NCBI GenBank assembly: GCA_033675545.1
Contig: JAWDGP010005718.1
Location: 1-64,000 of the forward strand
From: Elysia crispata
Lineage: Eukaryota > Mollusca > Gastropoda > Plakobranchidae
DNA: 64,000 bases
Direction: 5' to 3'
Shown here: positions 32,029 to 45,904 of the stretch, one piece after another
Layout of the letters: each line of letters opens with the position of its first letter
Position numbering within the stretch: the first letter of the stretch is position 1
Position numbers and translations under genes: made by a program
Notes under the pieces: generated by a model
Database searches by the model: none
What the model was told of the DNA's origin: nothing
Seen by the model: only the letters and a program-made list of their open reading frames with translations

Positions 32029-33302
32029 GCACCTACTGTCAATAATTACCCCCTAATTTTGGCACACACTTCTCCCAATTGAATTTCATGTGGTCAATAA
32101 ATGTCGATGGTGTGCGAATCTAGTCAATCTATTCCCTGTCGTTTACATCGCTAACCTTGGAGTATATTCATTTTCACTAGAAGTGCCGACTGTTTTACGC
32201 TTATCACCTTAACCAGTTGTGTCTCCTAAGTCGTCTTTAGCACCTAGGTCTTGCAGAATAATTATACTGTTAGACGCGGTCATACGGTAGAAATCAGGAC
32301 AAGAAACTGTGTACTCTGAGGTATATTAAACTTAATGACCAATATGAATAAAACCAATTTTGCCGAGGTTTTACAAACAATATTGATAATTGAATCTCTT
32401 CTGAAAGTTTGTAAAACTATTGAATAACGATCGACAAAGTTGGCGATCATCGATCAATAAGTGCTAAAATGCTTTTAACTTTTACGCTGGAGCAAACATT
32501 TTCAGAAAATTAAACACAGCTGTTGCGAGCTGTTTACCGTACTGATTCAGATTTTTTGTGGATGTTACTCCATTTTTTTTTAATTAACACCTTTAAGTTG
32601 TTTTTATTATCCAGTGCTGTTACATATATAAAAAAAGGAAAGAATTCAGATTCAAGTTTTTCTGGCATGAGAAGTTTGTAATGCTGATCTTATTCTCGTG
32701 CACTTTCCCTTCTCCGAGTTATTTAAGATCAGTGCCTGGTACGGGATACTAAAGAAAAGTAGTAAACCCAGAACAGGAAGAGAAAGACCTGCTGAACGAT
32801 TGTTTTAAGTCGAGCCTTATAAATACATTTTGAAATCCATATTTACACAGAGCATTAGCCAATTCCCACTTCATTGTCGCGTCAAAGTGACCGCGTTAGG
32901 CGCAATAAATCAGAATAACGTTTGGCCAGACAGACGACGTTCCGCGAAGCTTTTATGGGTGTCGTATAAACAGCTGGTCACATCACGATCTCGCCTGTCA
33001 CATGATTCGGATTGTCACACAATCATTCTGCAACTACAAGTGCCTTTATCAAGGCGGATCAGCGAAACGGAGAGGATGCCCAGTTGCACATGGGGTAAAG
33101 AGGAGGTTTGAATCCTCTGGGATATCTGGATCTCTGAACTAGCTGATGTTGCCTTGGGAATTTTTTTGAATGATTATGATACATTATTCATAGTTTATCA
33201 TGCTAGGTATAAAATTAGGGTCTTTAATTTTTCCAGTTTTTAATTTTTAATTTTTAACCCATAGGCTGCTTATCTAAAACAATGATAGAACACACTTAGT
33301 GC
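32029..33302. other. Unannotated stretch
   Basis: A GC-richer patch at 32880-33120 includes GGTTTGAATCCTC near 33106, which resembles a tRNA B box, but no paired A box at normal spacing or cloverleaf was found. Confidence 0.45.
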
Positions 33303-33500
33303 CTTCGATATGAATTGAAAGTTAATCTATCGCTACAAACAAAGTAAGAGATGTGTACTTGACATCAATTGAAAGTAAATCATATCGCAACAAGGACAAG
33401 AAGAGGTGTGCTCTCGGTAGCCATTGAAAGTTAATCATATCACTATAAAAATATTAAGAGATATGCTTTCAGCATTCATTGAAAAGAGAATGATCGATCA
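33303..33500. repeat. Degenerate 55-bp-period tandem repeat
   Basis: The word ATTGAAAG or a close variant recurs at 33314, 33368, 33423 and 33478, a period of 54-55 bp. Each unit continues with a (G)TTAATC-ATATCG-like block and ends with AGAGRTRTGC-like sequence. About 3.4 units remain, clearly diverged from one another. Confidence 0.85.
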
Positions 33501-36500
33501 CCTCCCCAAATAACAAATACGGTTTTCACATGAGTATGGAGCACAAAAGTTACAACTGAAAGAAAGGTAAGAATGCCAGGTGTGGAGCAAGATGCGTTGT
33601 TCAAATGTCACGACGAGCTAGCAGCACCGTCAATTAAGATGTTGGTAAACCTACAGACAGATCATAAATGTTTAACGTTAGAGAATCAATTTCCAGCACC
33701 AAGCGCAAGTAGTGGGAAACTCTCATTAAAACAATTCTCAAACTTGACATGCTCTTCGGGGAAACCGCAGTTGGACACAGCTTATCCACTTCCTGTAGCA
33801 TTCTCAATGATTGATTGGTTGATTGATTGATTAAATAAATAGTTTTACAAGCCCATTCACCACAAACGGTGATTTCAGAGTAATCGTATCTATGTCAACT
33901 GTCCTATCCAATTTCAGTATCAATTTATCTCATTCTAAAAATTAATCTCACTAAGATTAAAAGGTGTATACCAGAACACCAAAAAGTTTAAATTGTTGTT
34001 TTCTAATATAATTTTCCAAGTCGGATGTGATAACTAATTGACTATCTCCAGGGTATCCCACTCATAGTGCAACTCAGGAGAGGCTTCAGCAAGAACACTA
34101 GAGTCTGTTGTATTTGGCCCTCCTCAGGCATCGTCAATGAATTTTATCTGAGCACCACGGATCTCCGCGTTTCAAGCCAAAGGGGAACCGAACAAACGTG
34201 GAAAACAGCGCAAAAAATACAACTTACATTAAGCAAAATGAAAGCTTTCGAAGTCAGATGAACACCCTTTATGGAAAGGATTGAGATTAGATGTTGGGAA
34301 TAGAGCCAGAGTTTAAAGCCAAATTCTCATCACTGGAAAGGGACTGGGTCAGCTTTGAATTGAAGAAAAACGGGATTTAAAAGAACCAAAGTTTTATTTC
34401 ATTTTTCAAGACATTTATACTTGTGTTGGAAAATGAAATATCTTATTGTGTAATATAGTAGGCCTGTCCGCTTATTGTCTGCAAATTGAACAAGGTTAAA
34501 GGATACAAAATTGAATACCTACTTGACACAATGGTGCTTTCTACGAAACAGAATTTACCCTAGCAAACCAGAAAGCGAAATAATCAGATATGAGTGTCGA
34601 TTCATCTCATACACAAATTAAGTGTGTGGCGAATATCACCGTCTAATGCATTAGGTACAACATGACACTCAGAAATTTAAAGAGTATGGTCGAATGGACC
34701 TATTAACATTTCACGTTTTACTAGGCACCTATTTTTTAAATACGCTAAAAATCGCAAAAACTAGAACACCCGGAGATATTTATGGGCCCTGAAATCAAAT
34801 CTGGCATTACAACGACGATTAAATGTATATTTTGCCGTTCTAGGCTTTTACTTTATGTCCCGCGGGAGCTAGAGCCGTTTCTGCATGCGGCACTTCAGTC
34901 CGACTGTCCTCGGACAGTTGTCTTCAAGGCGGATACAATGATTATCATCAGCCGGTCGGTCATCTTTCTATTTTGTTTGTATTTTAGTAATGATCGTTTG
35001 TTTTCCTCTGGGTGATCTCTTCAACCCTGCTTACCATGATTTAATCTCTTACTGCCCAGAGAGAGGACATCGAATTTTTATCAGTATGAAACACACAATG
35101 AGCCTGGTACAGAGTCTTAGCTAGGAGAAAATGTAGATCGTATGAAAACGGCATGTTCCACAAAAAGCCTCAATTCAGCAGGAAATCGAGCAGTACGACA
35201 TAAAGCGAGAGACAAGATGACTCCAGCGGGCTGTCTCATCTATAGTAAACAAGATATCCTATCGCCTGGAGAGATTGCTCTTAATCCTCCCAAACGCATT
35301 GAGCAATATCAATGTGTATAGAAGCATTGTATATTTATAGAAACCTGAAATCGAAATGCATTAATTAGATTCCACAAATACCATTGTTAATCTTTGAGAT
35401 TAGAATATTTTCATTCAGGAACAAAATATCTGACTGGAGTGAAAATGGGTTTATGGTCCAAAGGTAGCTTTTCATGAAGTTTAAGGTTGATTGAAGTAGG
35501 TTAATAAGTTAATCAAAGACCAATGATATTAAAGAGGTGGAATTTAATGCTGCTTGGTTAAACTTGGCGAATCTATGTTATTCGCTACTACATCAGGTGA
35601 TAGTTGCCTCTCTGGGTTATCTTGTACCTGAAGACATGTGTCATTCTAAACGACAACTTGAACGATCCAGGACTCTAATAAGAATAAGATCGCTGTGAGA
35701 TGCAGGATGTCCACAATGATGTTCGAAATGAGGACGGATCTACAGGAGGGAGCATAAGACCTTATCTAATCCATTCATCTGTGTCTTTTCAAGAACTTAG
35801 TAATTCTAAACGTACTCTAAATCCCTCTCACAGTGGATAAAACTTGTTAGAAAAGCATAGGTAGCATAGGTAGTACTAAACTTGTTCAAATATGAAGGTG
35901 AGCAAACGTTCTATTATTTTGTGACAACGAAAGAACAATGGCCCTGAAAACTTCCCGACTTAGTAGTGAACAATTATTGCTTTATAAAGAATATGGTTGT
36001 CTTAGTTATTCAAAGTTGGCTCTTTAGTATTAAACGTATAGATTATAATCCCAAACCGAGCTGAAAGATACTGTGAGAAGGTTTTAGTTTATGAAAAATT
36101 TGAATTACAAGTTGAGCAATCAAAACATGAGCATGAAAATGGCAATATCATCAAAATTTAGAAACGACATCTAGTGCTACAATGAAATACAAAGGTCGGT
36201 TTCAGCTCTAAGACTCAACACAGAGCATTATTTAACTATTGTACGCTGCTGTCTTGAAACATCTTTAAACATCGAATTAGTTCTTATGGTTTTTGCTAGT
36301 CCGCGCTTCATGACAACTGTTTTAGACGCAACAGCAGTCAATCCTACGGATCTAAGAATTATTACTCTGTATATCATGCATTGCTCTTTTCTAGACTTCT
36401 TAGGAACACGTGAAGTTGTAGAAACGTGACTGATATTTAGATGTCAAAACTTGAAAAAACGATCCCACGTTTCAGATTATCTCTTGATTAAACAATTTAG

Positions 36501-38299
36501 AGTGACAGGCTAAAACATTGTACGGAGTTTCAATGCTCACATATAATCTACAAAATGGACTAAAAAAAGACCGGCGAGTGACGATGGCGCTGCTGCGACA
36601 TTCCTGAAGCTTGGCTGACATGGTTGTGTGACACTGCAGCCTGCCAGGTGGCTCAGACCAGGTGAAACGTTAGCGAAAACTAAACTGGCCTGACAAAATG
36701 ATCATAGGGAGCTCAGCGCACAGAGCTCGCTTTCATGTGGTAGAACCACCTGAACCCTACACGGTTTTTGTTTAACCTTTTTTGTTTTAAATCTAAAGGA
36801 GCATCAGATCTGTGTTGAACTTTGAAATTACCAGGACCCTTTGCTTCCCTAGATGGTAATTTAAACCCTCGCTCTTTTTTTAAGGAACTCTTATCAAATT
36901 ATTGTGTTCTATATATTTTATCCAAATCTGTTTCAATGTATGTGGGTAGAGAGAATGGTAACAACGTGAAAAATACATACGAGATTGAGGACAGGACAAA
37001 ATGATGATGTGCCCAAAGAACAAAAGATGGACGAAAAGCGTTAGACGAAAAATGGTGCTGCATGCCTGAAGAGCTAGAAAAATTAATTGCCTTGCACGTT
37101 ATGCGAGGTTTTTTTTTTAACTCGATAGAAGAAGGGAAAGAGAAAAACGTATTTGACACTTTCAAAATGGTCATATTAAATGCACAATTTTCCGCGCTGC
37201 CCACAGAGAGACAAAATGTGCACACCTGTCTCCCACTGCAATACCTGGAGGTTTAAACACTCTAGTTGTCAAAAGGGTAGGTGGACCTTATTAAGAAAAA
37301 TTCAAAAGACATGGATGGATCGAGAACGGTTGATGGACTTAGGCAACATTATTGCCAGACTTATCTAATTTATTGTTCCATTGAATGGAGAAGATAAAAG
37401 TAATAATAAACTGAATCTATTGAAAGCGAATTTATGAATTCTAAAAGATTTAACATACTATAAAGCCAAAGTTGGCGTATTTCCCGAGATTTATTATATT
37501 TACTGCTAATCGTCTTTGGACTGCAGGGTTTTATTATGAATCGGGCTTGCAGTCTGAAAGCAGTGAATGGCAAGAAATCGTAATAATTAAAGAATGCCAT
37601 TGTAATGCAATCATTCAAAATATTTCTCTGCGGAGATTCATTTACTTGAAAGAATCGACAGTCCTGTTTTACCGTTTGAGAAGACAGGAAAGGTGTTTTT
37701 TACGAGTACGCAGAGCGATGAATTTAAAATGCTTCTCTGATTGCATGTTTCGGATCAGCATAAGTGAGACGTAACTGATGAAGAATGAAGATATAGAGCG
37801 ATTTTGTTTTTTTCCGCGTGGATTTTAGCCATCTTGGACTAATGTTATAGGCCATCAATTAACCGTTTCGGAAAACTCTTGAGTCAGTTTTATTACAAAA
37901 AAAAAAACAATTCTGATTACTTTAAACTTGCTTCTTCTTAATCTCCATAATACAAGTTTTATCAAATTACAGCTTTCCGAAATCGAGCTTTAAAGAAATG
38001 TCTAAAAATAGAAGAAGAAAGACCGTTCCACTCCTTTACTAAACCAAGCGCATTAATTTCTCGACTCCGAAGTGAGAAGATTGTACAAGAATTATGGTTA
38101 TTTGTTTAATAAATTCATCGTAAGGTTCTATCCTAATTAAAATCACTATTATTGAGATATGAGTTTTCAACTAAATCTAGGATCTATTTTTCAGTATCGT
38201 AAGAAGGGCTTATTAACCATACCCGTCGCTTAAACCACTTGACAATCCTCTCATAAATTATCACGTCTTTCAAAAATAAGGGACCAGACTGGAAGCGAA
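33501..38299. other. Unannotated stretch
   Basis: A frame of 85 codons at 33573-33830 lacks convincing splice sites or family resemblance and ends in an ATTG-type repeat. The rest is AT-rich, with a GC-richer patch at 36570-36720. No gene or element recognised. Confidence 0.45.
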
Positions 38300-38940
<641 letters not shown>

Positions 38941-40247
38941 ACCCCTCCTGATTTAAATATATCTGCGAAAATGTGGTGGTCCACCTATGGTTAGTAAATA
39001 CTATAGTTACCTTAGGCAACGATTACAAAACTAACAGGCAGTAAAAAAAATCGCTTTATGTCATTTTAATTCAACAAATGGAAAGCTGAAGTAACTCTTT
39101 ATCTTTCTACACGTTTATGGGCCATAGCTATATCGGTACTTAGAATACGAGATGAAGAGCAAAACCTTAGGGCGACAAAAAGTTGGTCACTCTTAGTTCC
39201 AAATTCCAAAAATATGTTCCTTATGGTGACCCCCGGGCTCCCTAATTCACCATTAATATACTTATGGCACGCTCATACCTCTCTCTTTATCCTTCACTCA
39301 ATGTTCTGTTATCTGTCCTTATATTTTATTTCGTATCTTTTTGGAACGAAAAAATACTTTGAATAGGAACGTTATGCTTTCTAATTTTTCTCACTTCCCT
39401 AATTTTTTTCCATTGCATACATTGTTGTCGTTTTGAGCTTTTTTAGTTTACCTTATTCCATATTCAGAGACACGTATTGTTTACTGCAACATCTTAATAG
39501 GCATACTATTTATATTTTTTTTATATTTCTGTTCGCAGCAGTTCCTAGTACAATCTTCACAACTGTCAATTTTGTTTTGCAAAGTCGTGCCTTATCTTTG
39601 GCAGTTGGTAATAAAAATTATTTTCTACTACTTCCTTGATCCGTTATTGTTTCATGAGTATAAATTGTTAACTTTATCACATTGTAAAAGTTCGGGTACA
39701 TAAACATTATCAGTATCAGCATAAAAACATCAACAGCCCCAATAAGCAAAAATAAAAAAAAATTCAACAGCACCATTTGCAGCACAGAAAAACTATTATA
39801 TCATTACCAATAATTACTTAGGAACATCACCAGCCCCCCATAAAGAATATTATATGCTTCACAGTACCGGTATGGTATATTAGACAGCAACAGCTTTGAT
39901 TAGAGGCACTGGAACTTCAACAGCACCGAGACAATATCATTGAAGACTCTAAAAGCATCAGATGTAGTCCAATATAAAAGCATGATTATAGTTAAGACTT
40001 TATATAGAGGAGAACACTTTAATTTTAATATTTCTGTTATTTCTGTCAGAATTGAGACCGTGAAGAAAGTAATAAGCTTAGTTTCTAGATCTGCTACCAA
40101 GTATCACGCCCTAAAGCCCTGACACAGTGGTTGTTGTATTCTGAAACCTTGGAGTGTCTTTGGTGATTTGTCTTGGACCATTGAAGATGCTTTTGAGAGA
40201 ATAAATGAAGTTCAGAATTGCAGGCTGCCTTACTTACTGATGAACCA

Positions 40248-40250
<3 letters not shown>
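38941..40250. other. Unannotated AT-rich stretch
   Basis: No exon with credible splice sites, RNA gene or element recognised. Confidence 0.5.

Positions 40251-40331
<81 letters not shown>
40251..40331. repeat. (GA)n microsatellite
   Basis: About 40 uninterrupted GA units. Confidence 0.98.
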
Positions 40332-40334
<3 letters not shown>

Positions 40335-41879
40335 ATAGGCCTACATTATGAGATGCCTAAAGAATGAGGTCTCAATTTAGTAGTGAAACACAAGAATAAC
40401 TGGAAACGGAGAAAAGGCCGAGTTAGAGCCATTGAGAGAACGATTGACAGACAGTAAAAGGGAAAGAGAAATAGATCGAGACAGCTAGGGACAGACAGAA
40501 AAACAAACAGACTGAAGACAGTAGGCAGGACAGACGGAGATAACAGAGAGATACAAGCAGACAGTGAGGCCAAATGTAACATATTTATGGTTCGGACGAA
40601 GGATTCGAAGATCTCAACACATTTGGTAATCGCTGTAAGTTAACAATAACGCAGAGAAAATAAGAATCATATAAACAATTTTTAAACATTCAGATAAAGA
40701 CTACCGAGGTTGTGATAAAAATTGAAACGTGTGAATATATGTGAGAGATTTTAGAATTTACACTATGTAGTATCGAGACGTCTCAATTAAATTTTTTTTT
40801 TTTTAACATTGTCTCCGCGGTAGCTGTGTTTAGAACATCGGTCGGCAGTCTGCAGAACGCGGCTGATTTGAATAATGCGAAAACAAAACCGTGCAACTGT
40901 TAAAAGATTGTAGAGAGGGGCGAATCTAGCAGGGAAAATAACCGTTACGGTTGGTTGAGCATACCAAATCCAAAGGGGAATTCCTGCAATCCCCTTCAAT
41001 AACTCAAAAGAAATTCTGTTACGCCTTGCAGTGGTATTACTATACAGATGACATGTTTTTATATAGGAAAACTCAGAAGATAAAGGTGAATGAAAGTAAT
41101 ACTTTACTTATAATTTATTTAAAGGGGACAAGAAGAAGTATTCTAATAATGGTAAGCTGTGAAGCTTAATTTGGTTAAGATGAGAAGAGTAAAAGTGAGC
41201 TCACCTTGGCTTTTTTCATGTTGAAAAGTATCCGAATTTGTGTTGTTTTAACACGTCCATACGAAGTGCTTCAGGCAAAATATATCCATTTAAACACCGA
41301 ATTTAAACATCTGTTCCATACATTTAACAATGAATCGGTGTGTTTTGTTAAGTTAAAAATCCTTTAACGATTCTGAGTATTTTACTTTCTGTACAATATT
41401 TAAAACACTATCTACTTAAATCAGTAACAAGAGTGTGGCAAAAGCTTACTTCACTGCACTTCACCTGAAAAAAAAAAAACAGCACTTTATAGAAATTAAG
41501 AGAAATAGATCTAGTCAATCCTGTTTCGGTTTCCCAAAATAGAACAAAAATAAGTAAATCAATTTGAGTGAACCAGTGGAACAGGTGAAAGTCCATACAC
41601 GAAAGTCCTTGATGGAGATGGCCAGCAAAAATGCTAGGCTTGTGCACTTGTTTTCAAACTTAAGGATGGCACATGCCCGAGATAGGTGAATGTGTCATGA
41701 AAGATGAATGGGAGGTAAATAAAACAGGCAGCAAAAGATGAAAGAAGTGGAGCATTCGAGGAGGCGGGGGGAGAACTGGGACTGCTGGAAGATCACGACA
41801 GTCCAAACTGTAACAGAATTTAACAGTAAGCTGCTCGATCGGTATGGGGTCGTGGGGCGCTAAGCTAGTCTTGCGACTG

Positions 41880-41882
<3 letters not shown>
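40332..41882. other. Unannotated stretch
   Basis: The first 250 bases are purine/CAGA-rich, probably eroded repeat. The last 40 bases before the GA array look weakly tRNA-like but lack clear promoter boxes. Confidence 0.45.

Positions 41883-41962
<80 letters not shown>
41883..41962. repeat. (GA)n microsatellite
   Basis: About 39 GA units. Confidence 0.98.
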
Positions 41963-41966
<4 letters not shown>

Positions 41967-42740
41967 TGGGGGAAAGTTTTTCGTAAAGGATAACGTCGGT
42001 ATATTAATATTAACGTTAACCCTTGAATACAATCATCATGGGCATTATGTTAGTCATTTTCGGTCATATGATTTGAAAATGATAGCCACAGTAATTGCCA
42101 TTTCATTATACATTTAAGAAACATTATTTTAACCGCGAGAATCTTCACATTTATAGTAAAGGAAACAAATCGAAAACGTTGGGGCAAAAAAAAAGACATC
42201 ATAAAACAGCTATCATCACACGAACCAGTCCCATGCATTTGTCTTATTAAAATATTAGTTTGCGTGTAACTGTTTTGAACGCCACGCTTCAAATCTCACC
42301 AGCAATGTTCAAGGGAAGAGAAAGAGGGAAATGACGAGGAGTGTCGGGATCGTGATGAAGTAAGAAAACATTTTTCCGGTAGCATTACTTTGTACTAAGG
42401 AGTGAATGAATAACTGTGATTCAAACAGCTTGTGTTGTGGGATAATGTTTGAAACTTGGACATAGAAGATCCTCTTGTGTTGCAGCTAAGAATGTCACTT
42501 GATGGTGTCAGCATTCAGCCAGCAGCGCCAGGTTCCGCTATCAATTTACAAGTCTGTTAATAATAATCAGTGAAACAACAAAATAGTCTAATGCCTAGCT
42601 TATCATGATGACAATGTGAGGCACATAAACACACCGCATGTATAATTTTATAGATATAACCTATACGGTTTGATTAGTGTGTCGGTAAAAACCGATTGAC
42701 TACTTGTTTCATTGACAAAACATTTCTAAATAAAATTCTT
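41963..42740. other. Unannotated AT-rich stretch
   Basis: Nothing recognised. Confidence 0.5.
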
Positions 42741-43040
42741 TTGGGGGGCCAGATTGTTCAGTTAGTAGAGAGCCAGGCTGATATTAAAGAGGTCCAGCAT
42801 TCGAATCTTGGCTCGGGCTATCTTGTGATGTGGTAGGATCTCATCTAATCAGCCAAGGCCTGGCGAAAGCCCAATATTCTCTATGACTGTAGCTAGGTTA
42901 TTGCACAGACTTAGTCCTTGCCACAGCGCCTGAAAAAAATAAAAGCAGCTGCATTTGCCTGCTTAACGCGCCAGTTGCGGCCCTTAAAGGCAATCGCTTG
43001 GAGAGGGTGCAGGATCAGAACCAACCAACGCAACGTCTCT
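42741..43040 (+). mobile_element. tRNA-derived SINE, longer copy
   Basis: The head contains TTGTTCAGTTAGTAGAG (A-box-like, about 42755-42771) and CAGCATTCGAATCTTGG (B-box-like, about 42795-42812) at tRNA spacing. The body includes GGATCTCATCTAATC and CTGGCGAAAGCC, and the 3' part ends GGTGCAGGATCAGAAC at 43006-43021. The same ordered words occur at 57.4 kb, which shows a dispersed family. No cloverleaf forms beyond the head. The exact ends are not defined; I see no clear target-site duplication. Confidence 0.75.
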
Positions 43041-45324
43041 TTCGGCTAAAAGAATCTTTGGTTGTTACATGGCTGAGTGCGCTTGGTTAATTTGCTGATT
43101 AGTTGGTTTATTACCAGCCAAGTCGACTATGGAAAATATAAGAGAGCCTTTAGACAGTGATGGCCGTCTATCGTAACTAAGATTGCAAAGACAGTGGAAG
43201 CTTAGATCTTAATACAACAACACAACATATGCTTGTTTTCTTGGCTAAGAAACGGTTTTCAACATTTTTCATTTTTCTCGGCTATTGTTTGTTAATTTAG
43301 TGGTTTGATGTATATTGTTTGTTTTGTTATGTTTTTATTTTGTTTCTTTCGTTGTTGTTGTTGTTGTTGTTGTTGTTTTATTTTGTTGGTGTTTTTTTTT
43401 TCTTTTTTTTTTTTTTTTTTTTTGTTGATATTTCATGAAACTCCTGCTTTTACATCTATTTTGTCACGTGTCCATTTCGTTTACGGAGAGGACTTTACTT
43501 CAACTGTTTGCTTGTTTGTTTGTTCTTGGTTCATTCTTTTTTTTTTTTTGGGTCATATGAATAAGTAGCGTTGGTTACATGTTATTTTAGCTTACAGAAA
43601 AACTTTTAGGGAACGAATAAACTCAATCAATCATCGCAAATTATGCGCTGAAAGATTTTTAGACCCTGAGCTTGTCGGTGAAAACAAATTCTCATAACCT
43701 ATTTACAACTATTTTTTAAAGAAACTTTAGTTTTGCGACTTTCTTTGGCAAAAATGAGCAAAAGAAAGGAGTTGCATAATTTTTTTTCAATGTTATGTGT
43801 TTCAGTTCTATATTCCGAGATTTTTTAATAATTAGGGCTGGTCGCGAAGCAGAGATTAGTGAGTTCAAGGCCATAGAACTGGGCACTAAAATAGTCTTTT
43901 GATTGGAGTTTTCTCGACCTCTCAACCCAAAGGCTCACCCGAATGGCATGTCTCTCAACACTATCTACAGCAAAGCTAAGATACGAGAGATAAATTAACA
44001 TGATAGAGGAGGTCTCGAAGTAGGAGTACATTGCACAAACATATGCGAAAGAAGAAGAAGATGATGATGATGATAATGAATAACAAAAACAACAACAACA
44101 ATAACAACAACGAGAAAAAGGAAGAAAGATAGAAAAAAAAAAATATATATATATACACACACACACACACTGCCATTGTAATATGAGGTGCAAAGATCTC
44201 AGATCATCTTGTTAGGGGCATGCAGTATCAATGCAGAATAGCCATAGCAATTTACGACAGGAAATACTATTAAGGAAAGAAGATGTGTTAAATTAAATTG
44301 AATCACATCTGCAATAATTTAATCCTTTTTATATTCTGACAAAATTTCCTTTTTCTGTCAAAAATAAAGGACATGAAGATGGTGTGAAGCTGTAATGTGA
44401 AGGAGACAAATGTACAGCTGTTTTTACAAGTCATGAAAATTTCTTTGATCATTTCCTCCATCATACTCGGCTCAGCCCTGTGCTTTCAACTATCATGCCT
44501 GCGGTGAAATGTTCCCATCAAGAATTCTCAACTTTATTCTAGCAAGTCCTTTTGTTTTGTTTTGTTTTTTACCATAGTTTTTACATAAACTTAAGACAAG
44601 GAAGATCTCTGAAGCTAGTTGAAGTTGAAATAACAAGATCTTGTATCTTGAGTACTATATCACTTTTGAAGAACTTTCCAAAGTTAAAAAAAATGAATTA
44701 GTTAAAAGAAATAACTTCAGTTTTTACTTAAATTATTGCAAATGTTTTGTAAAAAATGTATTCATAATGTTTTGAATTTGTCATGAATTAGAGTTATCAA
44801 CATGGGAGTGAAAGAGCATCAATGCTTCGTCGCTTTCAGTTTTATTGTCAACAGTTCACTGATTTGCAAGTGATATCTCAACAGGAATCAGTTTTTCTTG
44901 CTGTATTTAATTGAGAAAGGTAAAGTCTTTGTCCATACATGTATTCAATTGCTTGTTTCTTAGACTTTGGAAATAAACAGAATCTCCCTTTCTCCTTCCA
45001 TGGTCTTCATGCTAAGTTTAAATAAAATAAAAATACCATCCCACTCTAGCTGGCCTCTCTGTTTCAAAGCTGTTTTATTAGTTCTCTATTAAAGATGTGA
45101 TTCCTGTTTGATTTGGAGTTACTCAGTCAAGTTGGAAATGTTCATTTGGTGCTACCATGCTTTCTTATATCAAGTATCCTGTTAAACCACACCATTATTG
45201 TATTTTATTCTAAAAACTGAAAGTTTAGCACTATTCTTTAATTTGGCCATTGATGCTTTATTGTTAAACCTAAATTGTTTGGGGGGTTTTTTGTTGTTTT
45301 TTTTTGTTTGTTTGTTTTTTGCAG
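43041..45324. other. Unannotated stretch
   Basis: Contains (TTG)n and a T run at 43350-43425, and a mixed GAT/AAC/AT/AC low-complexity tract at 44055-44172. This interval may hold the missing 5' exons of the zinc-finger relic downstream; none was recognised. Confidence 0.5.
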
Positions 45325-45760
45325 ATGGTCGATACCTTTGCCTATGGGGTGAGTGCAAGAAGCAAGTTGTTTCATCATTTTTCTGTATGAAGATCCACCT
45401 ATACAAACATAATTATGTCTGACTCCCCTTGTTGCTGCCAATCGACCACACAGCTGTTCTCAGTGCCCCATGATGATTAGACTGGAGAGTTATTTCTCAC
45501 ACACAGAAGGCAATATACATAGAAAACATGTGAGATTCGTGCAAGAATTTTGAAATTTTTTATTAATTGTAAATGAGATTGTTTGTATGTCTCATTGTTT
45601 GAATGTGAATCTGAATGATTTAAACTCTTCTAATAATTGATACAGAACTTTTTCCAGTTGTGCAACAGAATGATAGAGTTTGATACCAACTGATTTCAAA
45701 AGTATTAAAATTTGTGATAATGAGAACCCTTTTTATTGCAAGTTTCATTCATCCTTACAG

Positions 45761-45904
45761 GCTTCCTCTGCGGCACATGTGGAAAAAAGTTTTAATGTCA
45801 TTAGCTGCACTATCTGCTGACCCAAGGGAGGCCACATGTCTGTCCTCATTGCAGCAAATGTTGCACCACAATCAACTGTTTGAAATTCACAGCTCACAGA
45901 ATCA
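45761..45904 (+). pseudogene. Zinc-finger relic exon with two stops
   Basis: Preceded by TCCTTACAG and followed by GTAATG. The reading frame gives C-x2-C (FLCGTCGKKF), then TAA and TAG three codons apart where the finger helix should be. It continues LLTQGRPHVCPHCSK: the linker TxGRPHVCPHC is typical, but the His before it is Gln. The second finger lacks its first zinc-binding His. Confidence 0.85.

Noticed and set aside
33040..33120. Possible tRNA around GGTTTGAATCCTC
   Set aside because: B-box-like word and a short stem are present, but there is no cloverleaf, and the only A-box-like word is too close.
33573..33830. 85-codon frame beginning MPGVEQDALFKCHDELAAPS
   Set aside because: No family resemblance or clear splice sites, and it runs into an ATTG-type repeat; most likely chance.
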